DNA from: Alphaproteobacteria bacterium US3C007 | GTDB lineage: Bacteria; Pseudomonadota; Alphaproteobacteria; Rhodobacterales; Rhodobacteraceae | Direction: 5' to 3' | DNA length: 64,000 nt | NCBI GenBank assembly: GCA_034423775.1 | Contig: CP139918.1 | Location: forward strand, 1,984,001 to 2,048,000 | Shown: piece after piece, positions 9,256 through 17,325 of the stretch | Position numbering within the stretch: the stretch's first letter is position 1 | How the letters are laid out: every line of letters starts with the position of its first letter | Translations under genes and position numbers: made by a program | The notes under the pieces: model-generated | Seen by the model: only the letters and a program-made list of their open reading frames with translations | Databases searched by the model: none | Told to the model about the DNA's origin: nothing

Positions 9256-10191
9256 GTGAAAATCGCATTTCAGATGGATCCTATTGAGGCGGTTAATATT
9301 GAAGCAGACAGCACGTTTCGTCTGGCCGAAGAGGCGCAAGCACGAGGGCATAGCTTATTTTATTACCCGCCTGACACGCTGGCCTATCAAAACGGGAAAA
9401 TAACTGCGCGCGGATATCCCATGACGGTACAGCGGGTTGCGGGTGGGCATGTGGATTTTGGGCCAGAAGAAGAGGTCGAGCTGGCCAAATTTGATGTGGT
9501 TTGGCTGCGCCAGGATCCGCCATTTGATATGCATTATATTACGACAACGCATTTATTGGATCGGTTAAAAGATCAAACGCTGGTTGTGAATGATCCGTTT
9601 TGGGTGCGCAATTATCCCGAAAAACTGTTGGTGCTTGATTTTCCGGATTTAACGCCGCCAACAGCGATTGCCCGCGATTTGAAAATCTTGAAAGCGTTTC
9701 GCCAAGCCCATGGCGATGTTATTTTAAAGCCGCTTTACGGCAATGGCGGCGCAGGCGTTTTTTTGCTCAAAGAAGATGATCGCAATCTGACATCTTTGCA
9801 TGAATTGTTCAGCGGCTTCTCGCGCGAACCGCTGATCGTGCAGAAGTTTCTGCCAGATGTGAGTAAAGGGGATAAACGGGTGATTTTGGTGGATGGAGAG
9901 CCAGTGGGCGCGATTAACAGGGTGCCTGCTAAGGGCGAAACGCGTTCTAATATGCATGTAGGCGGGCGGCCTGAGAAGATTAAGCTTACGCCGCGCGATT
10001 TAGAAATCTGCGCGCGTATTGGTCCGCTTTTGCGCGAAAAAGGCCAGGTCTTTGTGGGCATCGATGTGATCGGGCAGTATTTAACCGAAATTAATGTGAC
10101 GTCACCTACAGGGATTCAAGAGCTTGAGCGCTTTGATGGCGTTAATATTGCCGCAAATATTTGGCAGGCGATTGAACAAAAACTAGTGTGA
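9256..10191 (+). CDS. gshB: Glutathione synthetase
   Basis: A 311-residue cytoplasmic ATP-grasp enzyme that joins glycine to gamma-glutamylcysteine, the last step of glutathione synthesis. Seen in the sequence are the start [20 protein letters not shown], the substrate-binding segment [14 protein letters not shown], the ATP-grasp loop GNGGAGVF near residue 162 and the metal-binding end [13 protein letters not shown]. The start is GTG with AGGAG at 9244-9248. It is third in the rsmI-yraN-gshB cluster and converges on the comM-like gene. Confidence 0.97.
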   Translation: MKIAFQMDPIEAVNIEADSTFRLAEEAQARGHSLFYYPPDTLAYQNGKITARGYPMTVQRVAGGHVDFGPEEEVELAKFDVVWLRQDPPFDMHYITTTHLLDRLKDQTLVVNDPFWVRNYPEKLLVLDFPDLTPPTAIARDLKILKAFRQAHGDVILKPLYGNGGAGVFLLKEDDRNLTSLHELFSGFSREPLIVQKFLPDVSKGDKRVILVDGEPVGAINRVPAKGETRSNMHVGGRPEKIKLTPRDLEICARIGPLLREKGQVFVGIDVIGQYLTEINVTSPTGIQELERFDGVNIAANIWQAIEQKLV

Positions 10192-10297
10192 CGCCCTAGC
10201 CGAGTTGCTAAAGAAGAGCGTGTTTGAAGTGGCGTATGAGGTGCCCTTTGGGGGTTTTGGGCGACGCAGTTGATGAGCTCCTAGCCGCCAAGCTGGG

Positions 10298-11830
10298 TCA
10301 GCCTGCTTGCTTGGCCGTCTCTCCAGAGGCTGGGAAGGGGCGAAAACTCAGCGCTTCGCTTAGATGTGGTTTTTCGATTGTGTCGCTGCCCTCTAGGTCG
10401 GCGATGGTGCGCGCAACCCGCAGCATACGATGATAGCCGCGCGGCGAAAGTTGAAAATGATCCAAGGCTTTGTGCAGCCAGCTGATTGTTTCAGTTGCAA
10501 GAGCGCATGTTTGGGTGAGCAGTTTGCCATGTGCATCTGCGTTGCTGTGGATCCCGTCATGGGCGGAAAACCGAAGGCTCTGGCAGCGCCGTGCGGCCCG
10601 TACGCGCGCCGCAATATCACCGGTCGTTTCACCAAGCTCATGATTTTGCAAAGAGGTGAAAGAGGTGGCTTCTACATGTACGCAAAGATCGAAGCGATCC
10701 AAAAGCGGCCCGGATAAGCGTTGAAAATAATGTGCGCCGCAATGGGGGGCCTTGTTACAGGCACGCTCTGCTTGATACAGATACCCGCATTTGCAGGGAT
10801 TGGCTGCGGCGATCAATAAAAACCGGCACGGATAGCGAATATGTGCGCTGGCGCGGGCAATCCAAATTTCCCCCGTTTCAAGCGGCTGGCGCAAGGTTTC
10901 AAGCGCTTCGCGTGAGAATTCGGGCAGTTCATCCAAAAATAATACACCGTTATGGGCGAGCGAAATCTCGCCAGGTTGGGCTTTGCGCCCGCCCCCAACC
11001 AGCGCCACTTTAGACGCCGTATGATGGGGTGCGTAAAACGGTGGAGAGCGTGAAATACCCCCTTCTTCCAGCAAGCCGCTGACCGAGTGTATCATCGCAG
11101 TTTCCAGCGCTTCCTTGGCGTTTAGCTCGGGCAAAAGGGCTTTCAGCCGGGCTGCAAGCATTGATTTTCCCGAACCGGGTGTTCCAACAAGAAACGTATG
11201 ATGACGCCCCGCTGCAGCGATTTCCAAGGCGCGTTTTGCGCGCTCTTGGCCTTTGATATCCGCAAGATCCTTGTTGGGGTTTTGTAGAAAAACCAAACCA
11301 GGGGCCGCAGGGGATATAACGGCTTGACCGTTTAAATGTTGTATCAAACGGCCCAATGTATCCGCTGATATGACGCGCGTTGTTTCCACCCATGCCGCTT
11401 CAGCTCCGCAGGCTTGCGGGCATAAAAGCGATAACCCAAGTTCGGCTGCGTGAAGCGCGGCGGGCAGCGCGCCGGTCACGGCGTTCAATCTGCCATCCAA
11501 AGATAAAGCGCCAATGGCTAAAGTTTCTTGCAAGCAATCACCGGGAATTGCCTCGATCGCGCTAAGCATGGCCAGCGCGATTGCAAGATCGAAATGTGCA
11601 CCCTCTTTGGGCAAGTCGGCTGGCGTAAGACTGATGGTAATCCGCTTAGGCGGCAAGGCCAAAGATAAACTGTGCAGCGCAGATCTTACACGCTCGCGCG
11701 CTTCGCTGACGGCCTTATCGGCCAGTCCAATGATGGTTAAGCCCGGAAGCCCTGCGGCCACAGCACATTCCACCTCAACCGAGCGGACATCCAGCCCACA
11801 AAACGCAACCGTAACAACCCGCGCAATCAT
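10298..11830 (-). CDS. comM: YifB/ComM family AAA+ ATPase (Mg chelatase-like)
   Basis: A 510-residue protein with an N-terminal Lon-like ChlI domain (about residues 1-165), an AAA+ module with Walker A GTPGSGKS near 216-223 and the Walker B-like FLDELPEF, and the Mg_chelatase C-terminal domain including CGYLYQAERAC, a cysteine cluster. ComM in Gram-negative bacteria is a hexameric helicase that promotes branch migration during integration of DNA in natural transformation. Whether this organism is naturally competent is not shown here. Length is normal for the family. Confidence 0.93.
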   Translation of the reverse strand: MIARVVTVAFCGLDVRSVEVECAVAAGLPGLTIIGLADKAVSEARERVRSALHSLSLALPPKRITISLTPADLPKEGAHFDLAIALAMLSAIEAIPGDCLQETLAIGALSLDGRLNAVTGALPAALHAAELGLSLLCPQACGAEAAWVETTRVISADTLGRLIQHLNGQAVISPAAPGLVFLQNPNKDLADIKGQERAKRALEIAAAGRHHTFLVGTPGSGKSMLAARLKALLPELNAKEALETAMIHSVSGLLEEGGISRSPPFYAPHHTASKVALVGGGRKAQPGEISLAHNGVLFLDELPEFSREALETLRQPLETGEIWIARASAHIRYPCRFLLIAAANPCKCGYLYQAERACNKAPHCGAHYFQRLSGPLLDRFDLCVHVEATSFTSLQNHELGETTGDIAARVRAARRCQSLRFSAHDGIHSNADAHGKLLTQTCALATETISWLHKALDHFQLSPRGYHRMLRVARTIADLEGSDTIEKPHLSEALSFRPFPASGETAKQAG

Positions 11831-12271
11831 CGCTTACAGATCCCTTATAAGCGGCCATGGTGTTTGATAAACCTTATCAAACCCTTAAAATGGGCTTGGA
11901 CCATTTCTCCGCAAGGCTCTTTACGATTTACAATTATGCTTGTGAGCTCAGCCTTGCCCTTTCCTAGGGCGGCCCTGTGGCAACGCGCTGAAGAAACGGC
12001 CGCAAGCTGGGTTGGATCAAACCGTTGAACACGGGCCAAATATTTTATCCAACGTTGCACCGGTAGCGTGTGAATTTTGATTTGTTCTGGCTATGCAGAA
12101 TCATTATCTGGTGCTTAGCTTGCCAAACGCGTTGCGCCGATTCATTTGTGGAGTGGTGAAACGCGACTGTCAGCGTAACGCGCTGGGCGACCGCAGATGC
12201 CTGGTCACACAACTATCGGTTGGGCGCTTTGCAAAAAACAATGGCAACTGGGTTTAAAATTGCAAAGAGGG
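11831..12271. other. Intergenic stretch upstream of comM
   Basis: This stretch lies between the start of comM and the stop of the cobC-like gene. A 71-codon GTG-start frame on the minus strand (11845-12060) has acceptable codon use but no Shine-Dalgarno and no recognisable family; I do not call it a gene. The remaining 210 bases show no frame, RNA gene or cobalamin riboswitch that I can recognise. Confidence 0.4.
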
Positions 12272-12853
12272 TTAAATAAGCGCATTCACCCGGATAACGC
12301 GCCAGCGCTGATCCGTGATCTCAATTTCTGTGAGCGATAGGTTGTCTATCTTTTGAGCAAAAGCCTGATAGGCAGAAATGGCTTTGGCCCTTTGAAATTG
12401 CCGCAATATCACGCCAAAATGCGCAACGATGATCAAATCGCTGCCGAGATATTTGGCCTGCAGCGTATCGATGGCAGAATCGACGCGCGCCGAGAACATA
12501 TTCCAACTTTCGCCCTTGGGCGGGGCGGCATCGCCGGGTGTGTCGTAAAATGCAAAAATGCCATCCGGGTCGGTGGCATTCACATCATTGAAGGTTTTCA
12601 TTTCCCAATCGCCAAAATGCATCTCGCGCAGACCCATTGCATGCGGCAGGCGCGTTTGCCGCACTTGTAGCGCATCGGCTGTATCGATCGCGCGGCGCAG
12701 GTCTGACGAAACCATCAAGGCCTTTTGTGGCAGGCTCGCCCGCAAACGCGCCAGCGCTGCGGCATCCGTGAGGTCTGCCTGGACATCCGTCCACCCAACC
12801 ATCGCTTTGACATGGGTCGGTCCGTGGCGCACCAGAAACAATCGGCTCATCAC
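12272..12853 (-). CDS. Histidine phosphatase family protein, CobC-like
   Basis: A 193-residue phosphoglycerate-mutase-fold phosphatase. The phosphohistidine signature LVRHGPTH is at residues 7-14, and a second histidine is present in VAHFGVI. It overlaps cobP by four bases, so the likely role is alpha-ribazole phosphatase (CobC) acting in assembly of the cobalamin nucleotide loop; that specific role is inferred from position. Other members of the family act on quite different phosphates. Confidence 0.85.
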   Translation of the reverse strand: MMSRLFLVRHGPTHVKAMVGWTDVQADLTDAAALARLRASLPQKALMVSSDLRRAIDTADALQVRQTRLPHAMGLREMHFGDWEMKTFNDVNATDPDGIFAFYDTPGDAAPPKGESWNMFSARVDSAIDTLQAKYLGSDLIIVAHFGVILRQFQRAKAISAYQAFAQKIDNLSLTEIEITDQRWRVIRVNALI

Positions 12854-13371
12854 GGATCCGAGTTTTTTAGAACCAATGGTAAGCCAGCGGTGACCAAGAC
12901 CACCTTATTTGCCGCTGCGGCAAGCTTTTGGTTCAACTGCCCTTGCGCGGTGCGGAATTTACGCGCCAAAGCGTTCTCTGGAACTACACTATATCCTACC
13001 TCATTGGTTACCAACACAAGCTGGGCTGGGCATATGCTAAGGGCCTTTAATAAGTCTGCTCCCAAAGGTTCTAAAGGCGTATCTGCCAAAAGGTGATTGC
13101 TGAGCCACATGGTCAGACAATCGATCAAAGCGCAGCTTTCAGACGTTAGGCCTGACAGCGCCCCCACCAAATCTAGCGGCGCTTCTTTGAGATCCCACCG
13201 CGCCGTTCTGCGCGCGCGATGCATGGCAATTTTTTCGTTCATCTCTGCATCAAATGCCTGAGCCGTGGCGATATAAAGGGGCCGCTCGGTCGCGCTAAGC
13301 GCATAATTTTCAGCCCAAAGCGACTTGCCAGACGCTGCCCCGCCGATAACCAATGTAATGTGATGCTGCAT
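12850..13371 (-). CDS. cobP: Adenosylcobinamide kinase/adenosylcobinamide-phosphate guanylyltransferase
   Basis: A 173-residue bifunctional cytoplasmic enzyme (CobP/CobU) that phosphorylates adenosylcobinamide and then transfers GMP to it. The P-loop GGAASGKS is at residues 10-17, followed by the family features YIATAQAFDAEM and HRARRTARWDLKEAP, where the histidine is the guanylylation site in the family. VTNEVGYSVVPENALAR near residue 125 is the second conserved block. It is first in a two-gene unit with the histidine phosphatase and divergent from rpoH2. Confidence 0.95.
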   Translation of the reverse strand: MQHHITLVIGGAASGKSLWAENYALSATERPLYIATAQAFDAEMNEKIAMHRARRTARWDLKEAPLDLVGALSGLTSESCALIDCLTMWLSNHLLADTPLEPLGADLLKALSICPAQLVLVTNEVGYSVVPENALARKFRTAQGQLNQKLAAAANKVVLVTAGLPLVLKNSDP

Positions 13372-13473
13372 TCATTTTCCAAAGTGATCCAAACGTTCTT
13401 ATCGTGCGTAACACTATCAGTAAACGCAATATGAGATCTCATTAGATCGCCTCCGCTCGGAAAGGTAAGTTTT

Positions 13474-14349
13474 ATGGCTTTAGATGCTGGCCCCGATATG
13501 TCTTTTTCACGTCGTGCGATGAAGGCTGAATTGCTTGATGCAGAAACTGAGTTGAAATTAGCTTACGCGTGGAGAGATCACCGAGACGAGCAAGCGCTTC
13601 ATCGGTTGATCACAGCTTATATGCGATTGGCGATTTCCATGGCGGCAAAGTTTAAGCGGTACGGTGCGCCGATGAACGATCTTATTCAAGAAGCGGGTTT
13701 AGGCCTTATGAAGGCTGCAGATAAATTTGACCCGGATCGGGGCGTGCGATTTTCGACCTATGCCGTTTGGTGGATCAAAGCCAGCGTGCAGGATTATGTG
13801 ATGCGCAACTGGTCGATGGTGCGCACCGGCTCGACCAGCAGCCAAAAATCATTGTTTTTCAACTTGCGCCGCGTTCAAGCGCAGCTAGAGCGCGAAGCGT
13901 CGCAGCGCGGGGATCGGCTTGATCGCCATCAGTTGCACCAACTTATTGCGACCGAGGTTGGCGTGCCGCTCAACGATGTTGAGATGATGGATGGCCGCCT
14001 GTCAGGCTCGGATTATTCGCTGAATGCCACGCAATCCAGCGAGGATGAGGGCCGCGAATGGATTGACACGATCGAAGATGAAGGCGCGCAAACGCAGGAT
14101 TTGATTGAAGACCAGCACGACACTGATCAATTGCGGCGGTGGCTTTTACAAGCCCTGCACGCCCTGAATGATCGCGAACGGTTCATCGTGCGCGAGCGCA
14201 AGCTACAAGAAGAACCGCGCACGCTGGAAAGTTTGGGCAAAGAGCTGGGGCTGTCAAAAGAAAGAGTGCGGCAGTTAGAGGCGGCGGCCTTTTCCAAAAT
14301 GCGCAAATACCTTGAAAAAAACTCGCAAGAAGTGGTGAGCTTTTTTTGA
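13474..14349 (+). CDS. rpoH: RNA polymerase sigma-32 type factor, RpoH2 class
   Basis: A 291-residue group 3 sigma factor. Region 2 is seen as DLIQEAGLGLMKAADKFDP and FSTYAVWWIKASVQDYV, the RpoH box as QKSLFFNLRR, and region 4 ends with LGLSKERVRQLEAAAFSKMR. The sequence (start MALDAGPDMSFSRRAMKAEL) is of the RpoHII class found next to RpoHI in Rhodobacterales; RpoHII in Rhodobacter directs part of the heat and singlet-oxygen response. A sigma-32-like promoter before hsp20 in this window could be a target of this or of the paralogue. Confidence 0.93.
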   Translation: MALDAGPDMSFSRRAMKAELLDAETELKLAYAWRDHRDEQALHRLITAYMRLAISMAAKFKRYGAPMNDLIQEAGLGLMKAADKFDPDRGVRFSTYAVWWIKASVQDYVMRNWSMVRTGSTSSQKSLFFNLRRVQAQLEREASQRGDRLDRHQLHQLIATEVGVPLNDVEMMDGRLSGSDYSLNATQSSEDEGREWIDTIEDEGAQTQDLIEDQHDTDQLRRWLLQALHALNDRERFIVRERKLQEEPRTLESLGKELGLSKERVRQLEAAAFSKMRKYLEKNSQEVVSFF

Positions 14350-14468
14350 TCGGCAAGTCCCTATCGAGCGCCGGCTAGTGGTTTCTTTGCCCAGATTTTG
14401 ATCTGTGGAACGGTGGCGGGATCTCAGGCTGTGTGTTTAAAACATGCGTAGATTTTTATCTCAGGAGC

Positions 14469-14511
14469 GTCCCTTGCGAACTGGCAAGAGACCTTTTACA
14501 AATAGGTCTCT
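14469..14511 (+). promoter_or_regulatory. Two overlapping hairpins in the coaBC leader
   Basis: Hairpin 1 pairs CTTGC (14473-14477) with GCAAG (14484-14488) and can be extended by GTC/GAC with one mismatch out to 14469-14492. Hairpin 2 pairs AGAGACCT (14487-14494) perfectly with AGGTCTCT (14504-14511) over a nine-base loop. They share bases 14487-14492, so only one can form at a time. The Shine-Dalgarno GGAG (14519-14522) of coaBC begins eight bases after hairpin 2. There is no T-run, so this is not a simple terminator. A regulatory role is inferred. Confidence 0.4.
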
Positions 14512-14527
14512 CAGGTCTGGAGCGTGA

Positions 14528-15742
14528 ATGTTAAGCTCAAAGCGCATTTTGTTAATCATCACGGGCGGCATAGCCGCGTATAAATCGCTGGATTTAATCC
14601 GCAAATTGCGTGCGGCGGGCGCAGCCGTGACCCCTGTTTTGACAGGCTCGGCGCAAGAATTTGTGACGCCGCTTTCGGTGGCCGCCCTGGCCGGTGAAGC
14701 AGTACATTCTGAATTGTTCGATTTGACGTCGGAAGCAGAAATGGGCCATATCGAATTATCGCGCAGCGCTGATCTTATTTTGGTCGCACCTGCCACGGCC
14801 GATATGATGGCGAAAATGGCGCAGGGGCGGGCCGATGATCTTGCCTCTACGCTGCTTTTGGCGACGGATACGCCTGTATTGATTGCACCCTCTATGAATG
14901 TGCGGATGTGGGAACATTCTGCCACACAGCGCAATTTGCGCCAGCTTCAAGCTGATGGCGTAAAAATTATCGGGCCCGAGGCTGGAGATATGGCCTGTGG
15001 TGAATTTGGCCCCGGTCGTATGTCTGAGCCCGTTGATATTTTGACTGCTGTGCAAATGCATTTTACCCGCGGTCCGCTGGCAGGCCAGCGGGTTCTGGTT
15101 ACGTCAGGCCCAACCCATGAGCCGATTGATCCCGTGCGCTATATTGCGAACCGCTCTTCTGGTCGGCAGGGCAGCGCGATAGCACAAGCGTTGGTCAATC
15201 AAGGTGCTGACGTGATGTTCATTTCGGGGCCCGCGGCAGCAGACCCGCCCCTCGGCGCGCAGATAACACGCGTTGAAACGGCTTTAGAGATGGCGCAAGC
15301 CGTTGAGAAAGCCCTACCGTGCAAGATCGCGATCTTTGTGGCGGCCGTGGCGGATTATCGTGTGGAACTGCCCGGCGACGAAAAGATCAAGAAACAGGCG
15401 GGTGGGCTTTCAACCTTAAGTTTTGTGGAAAACCCCGATATTTTGGCCTCGGTGGCGCAACGCCGCGACAATCGCCCAGATTTGGTAATCGGCTTTGCGG
15501 CTGAAACCGAAGCACTTGAGGAAAATGCGCAGGCAAAACGCATGCGAAAGGGCTGTGATTGGCTTTTAGCAAATGACGTTTCGGCCAAAACCGGCATTAT
15601 GGGCGGCGACGAAAACGCGATTTTGTGCATTGAACAGGCTGGGGTGGATCAATGGCCCAGAGCGTCCAAGGCACAAGTGGCGGAGCGTTTGGTGCAAAAG
15701 ATCATTGACCATGTTGAGAAGGCGTCAACGGCGCATGGTTGA
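14528..15742 (+). CDS. coaBC: Phosphopantothenoylcysteine decarboxylase/phosphopantothenate-cysteine ligase
   Basis: A 404-residue bifunctional cytoplasmic enzyme that makes 4'-phosphopantetheine for coenzyme A. The N-terminal CoaC flavoprotein half has ILLIITGGIAAYKSLDLIR and the PSMNVRMWEH substrate-recognition segment; the C-terminal CoaB half has VLVTSGPTHEPIDPVRYI and NRSSGRQG, then the lysine-rich DEKIKKQ. Start ATG at 14528 with GGAG upstream. The 3' end overlaps dut by eight bases. Confidence 0.97.
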   Translation: MLSSKRILLIITGGIAAYKSLDLIRKLRAAGAAVTPVLTGSAQEFVTPLSVAALAGEAVHSELFDLTSEAEMGHIELSRSADLILVAPATADMMAKMAQGRADDLASTLLLATDTPVLIAPSMNVRMWEHSATQRNLRQLQADGVKIIGPEAGDMACGEFGPGRMSEPVDILTAVQMHFTRGPLAGQRVLVTSGPTHEPIDPVRYIANRSSGRQGSAIAQALVNQGADVMFISGPAAADPPLGAQITRVETALEMAQAVEKALPCKIAIFVAAVADYRVELPGDEKIKKQAGGLSTLSFVENPDILASVAQRRDNRPDLVIGFAAETEALEENAQAKRMRKGCDWLLANDVSAKTGIMGGDENAILCIEQAGVDQWPRASKAQVAERLVQKIIDHVEKASTAHG

Positions 15743-16199
15743 GGTCCAGTTTACATGGTCTGAGGGCGCAGATCAAACGCTTGGCGCGCCGTGTTATGAA
15801 ACTGACGGCGCAGCCGGCGCAGATATACGTGCTAATTTAACACCTGATTTGCGCGCATCTGGGATGATTTTGAAGGCCGCCGACCGCCTGCTGGTGCCCA
15901 CTGGGTTGCGCGTTGCAATACCGTCAGGCTTTGAGATTCAGCTGCGGCCAAGATCCGGTCTGGCGTTAAAGCATGGGATTACGCTTTTGAACGCACCGGG
16001 AACGATTGACAGCGATTACCGTGGAGAAATCGGTGTGATTTTGTACAATAGCGGACCGCAAGCGTTTCTGATTGCACACGGAGACCGGATCGCACAACTG
16101 ATTGTGGCGCCCGTCATTCAAGCGCAGTTTGTGCATGTAGATGAGATGGCCGGCAGCGACCGCAATGCGGGCGGCTTTGGATCTACAGGACGCAGCTGA
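15735..16199 (+). CDS. dut: Deoxyuridine 5'-triphosphate nucleotidohydrolase
   Basis: A 154-residue trimeric dUTPase that hydrolyses dUTP to dUMP, keeping uracil out of DNA and supplying dTMP synthesis. Motifs in order: GAAGADIRA (1), RPRSGLALKHGI (2), LNAPGTIDSDYRGE (3), GDRIAQLI (4) and the C-terminal glycine-rich arm RNAGGFGSTGR (5). A longer in-frame opening to 15573 lies inside coaBC and is ignored because homology begins at MVEVQFTW, encoded by the ATG at 15735. It overlaps coaBC by eight bases and the next gene by one base. Confidence 0.97.
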   Translation: MVEVQFTWSEGADQTLGAPCYETDGAAGADIRANLTPDLRASGMILKAADRLLVPTGLRVAIPSGFEIQLRPRSGLALKHGITLLNAPGTIDSDYRGEIGVILYNSGPQAFLIAHGDRIAQLIVAPVIQAQFVHVDEMAGSDRNAGGFGSTGRS

Positions 16200-17245
16200 T
16201 GCTTTGGTTGATCATTTTAGCGCTGGGGTTTTGGGCTTTTGGCGCACGCCTGAAAGTACCACCTGGAGTGCGCTTTTCCGTGATTGCAACGCTTTATGCG
16301 GCCTTAATACTTGCCCATTTGGTTTTGCCAGCTCAGCACCCTTTAATTCTGGCGACGGGTGGTTCTGTCGCTCCCTTGGCGTTGCTGGGTGGGTTTATAG
16401 GTCTTATTTTAATCTATCGGCTGGGATTGCGGGCCCTGCGGGGGCGGGCGGAACGCACGCAGACCGCGGGAGGGGACACGCCTGGCCAAACGGACACGTT
16501 TAACGACACAGAGTTAGAACGCTATGCGCGTCACATCATGCTGCCCGAAATCGGCGGTGTTGGACAAAAGAATTTTAAGCAAGCAAAAATTCTTGTTATC
16601 GGAGCGGGCGGGCTGGGGGCACCGGCTTTACAATATTTGGCCGCGTCTGGGGTTGGAACGATTGGCGTGATTGATGATGATCTGGTGGAAAATTCAAATT
16701 TGCAACGACAGGTTATTCACCAAGATGCCGCGATTGGCACGCCAAAGGTGTTTTCGGCGCAAACGATGATGCTGGCGCAAAACCCCTATATCGAGATACG
16801 CCCCTATCATCGCCGCTTCACCAAGGATATTGCTGCCGAGTTATGCACCGAATTTGATCTGCTATTGGATGGCAGCGATAATTTTGACACCCGCTATTTG
16901 GCCAATGAAACGGCTGTGGTTTTGGGAATGCCGCTGATTTCTGGGGCGTTAAGCCAATGGGAGGGGCAAGTTGCGGTGTTTGACCCCAAAACCTTTGGCC
17001 CCTGCTATGCCTGTGTTTTTCCCTCCGCCCCTGCCGCGGGTCTGGCACCCAGCTGTGCAGAAGCTGGCGTTTTCGCGCCGCTTCCTGGCGTGGTTGGGGC
17101 GATAATGGCCGCAGAGGCGCTGAAGCTTCTAAGTGAAGCGGGCACGGCGCTGCGGGGGCATATGCTGATTTATGACGCGCTTTATGGTGAGACCAGAAAG
17201 CTAAAAATGACGCCCCGCACGGACTGCCCGATATGCGGTGGTTAA
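16199..17245 (+). CDS. HesA/MoeB/ThiF family adenylyltransferase with N-terminal membrane helices
   Basis: A 348-residue protein. Residues about 1-80 are hydrophobic and form two or three membrane helices; residues about 105-348 are a complete MoeB/ThiF E1-like domain that adenylates the C-terminal glycine of a small sulfur-carrier protein (MoaD or ThiS). Seen are YARHIMLPEIGGVGQ, the nucleotide loop VIGAGGLGAPAL, DDDLVENSNLQRQ, and the zinc cysteine pairs CYAC and CPIC. The start ATG overlaps the dut stop by one base. The membrane part is unusual compared with soluble E. coli MoeB; it could tether sulfur transfer to the membrane. Substrate partner is not shown here. Confidence 0.88.
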   Translation: MLWLIILALGFWAFGARLKVPPGVRFSVIATLYAALILAHLVLPAQHPLILATGGSVAPLALLGGFIGLILIYRLGLRALRGRAERTQTAGGDTPGQTDTFNDTELERYARHIMLPEIGGVGQKNFKQAKILVIGAGGLGAPALQYLAASGVGTIGVIDDDLVENSNLQRQVIHQDAAIGTPKVFSAQTMMLAQNPYIEIRPYHRRFTKDIAAELCTEFDLLLDGSDNFDTRYLANETAVVLGMPLISGALSQWEGQVAVFDPKTFGPCYACVFPSAPAAGLAPSCAEAGVFAPLPGVVGAIMAAEALKLLSEAGTALRGHMLIYDALYGETRKLKMTPRTDCPICGG

Positions 17246-17325
17246 ATGCTTGCTCGATAGAGCGTGCATCCTTGGGGATTTGGTCCGGCGCGGGGTCAAT
17301 GCCGCGGTGATTTTTTGAAGGAAAG

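Noticed and set aside
11831..13473. Cobalamin riboswitch near cobP and the cobC-like gene
   Set aside because: No conserved B12-box or typical paired arrangement was found in the flanking non-coding DNA.
14461..14934. A 157-codon minus-strand frame over the start of coaBC
   Set aside because: Shadow of the strongly supported coaBC gene, with no family features.
15573..15734. N-terminal extension of dUTPase
   Set aside because: Lies inside coaBC in another frame; dUTPase homology begins at the ATG at 15735.
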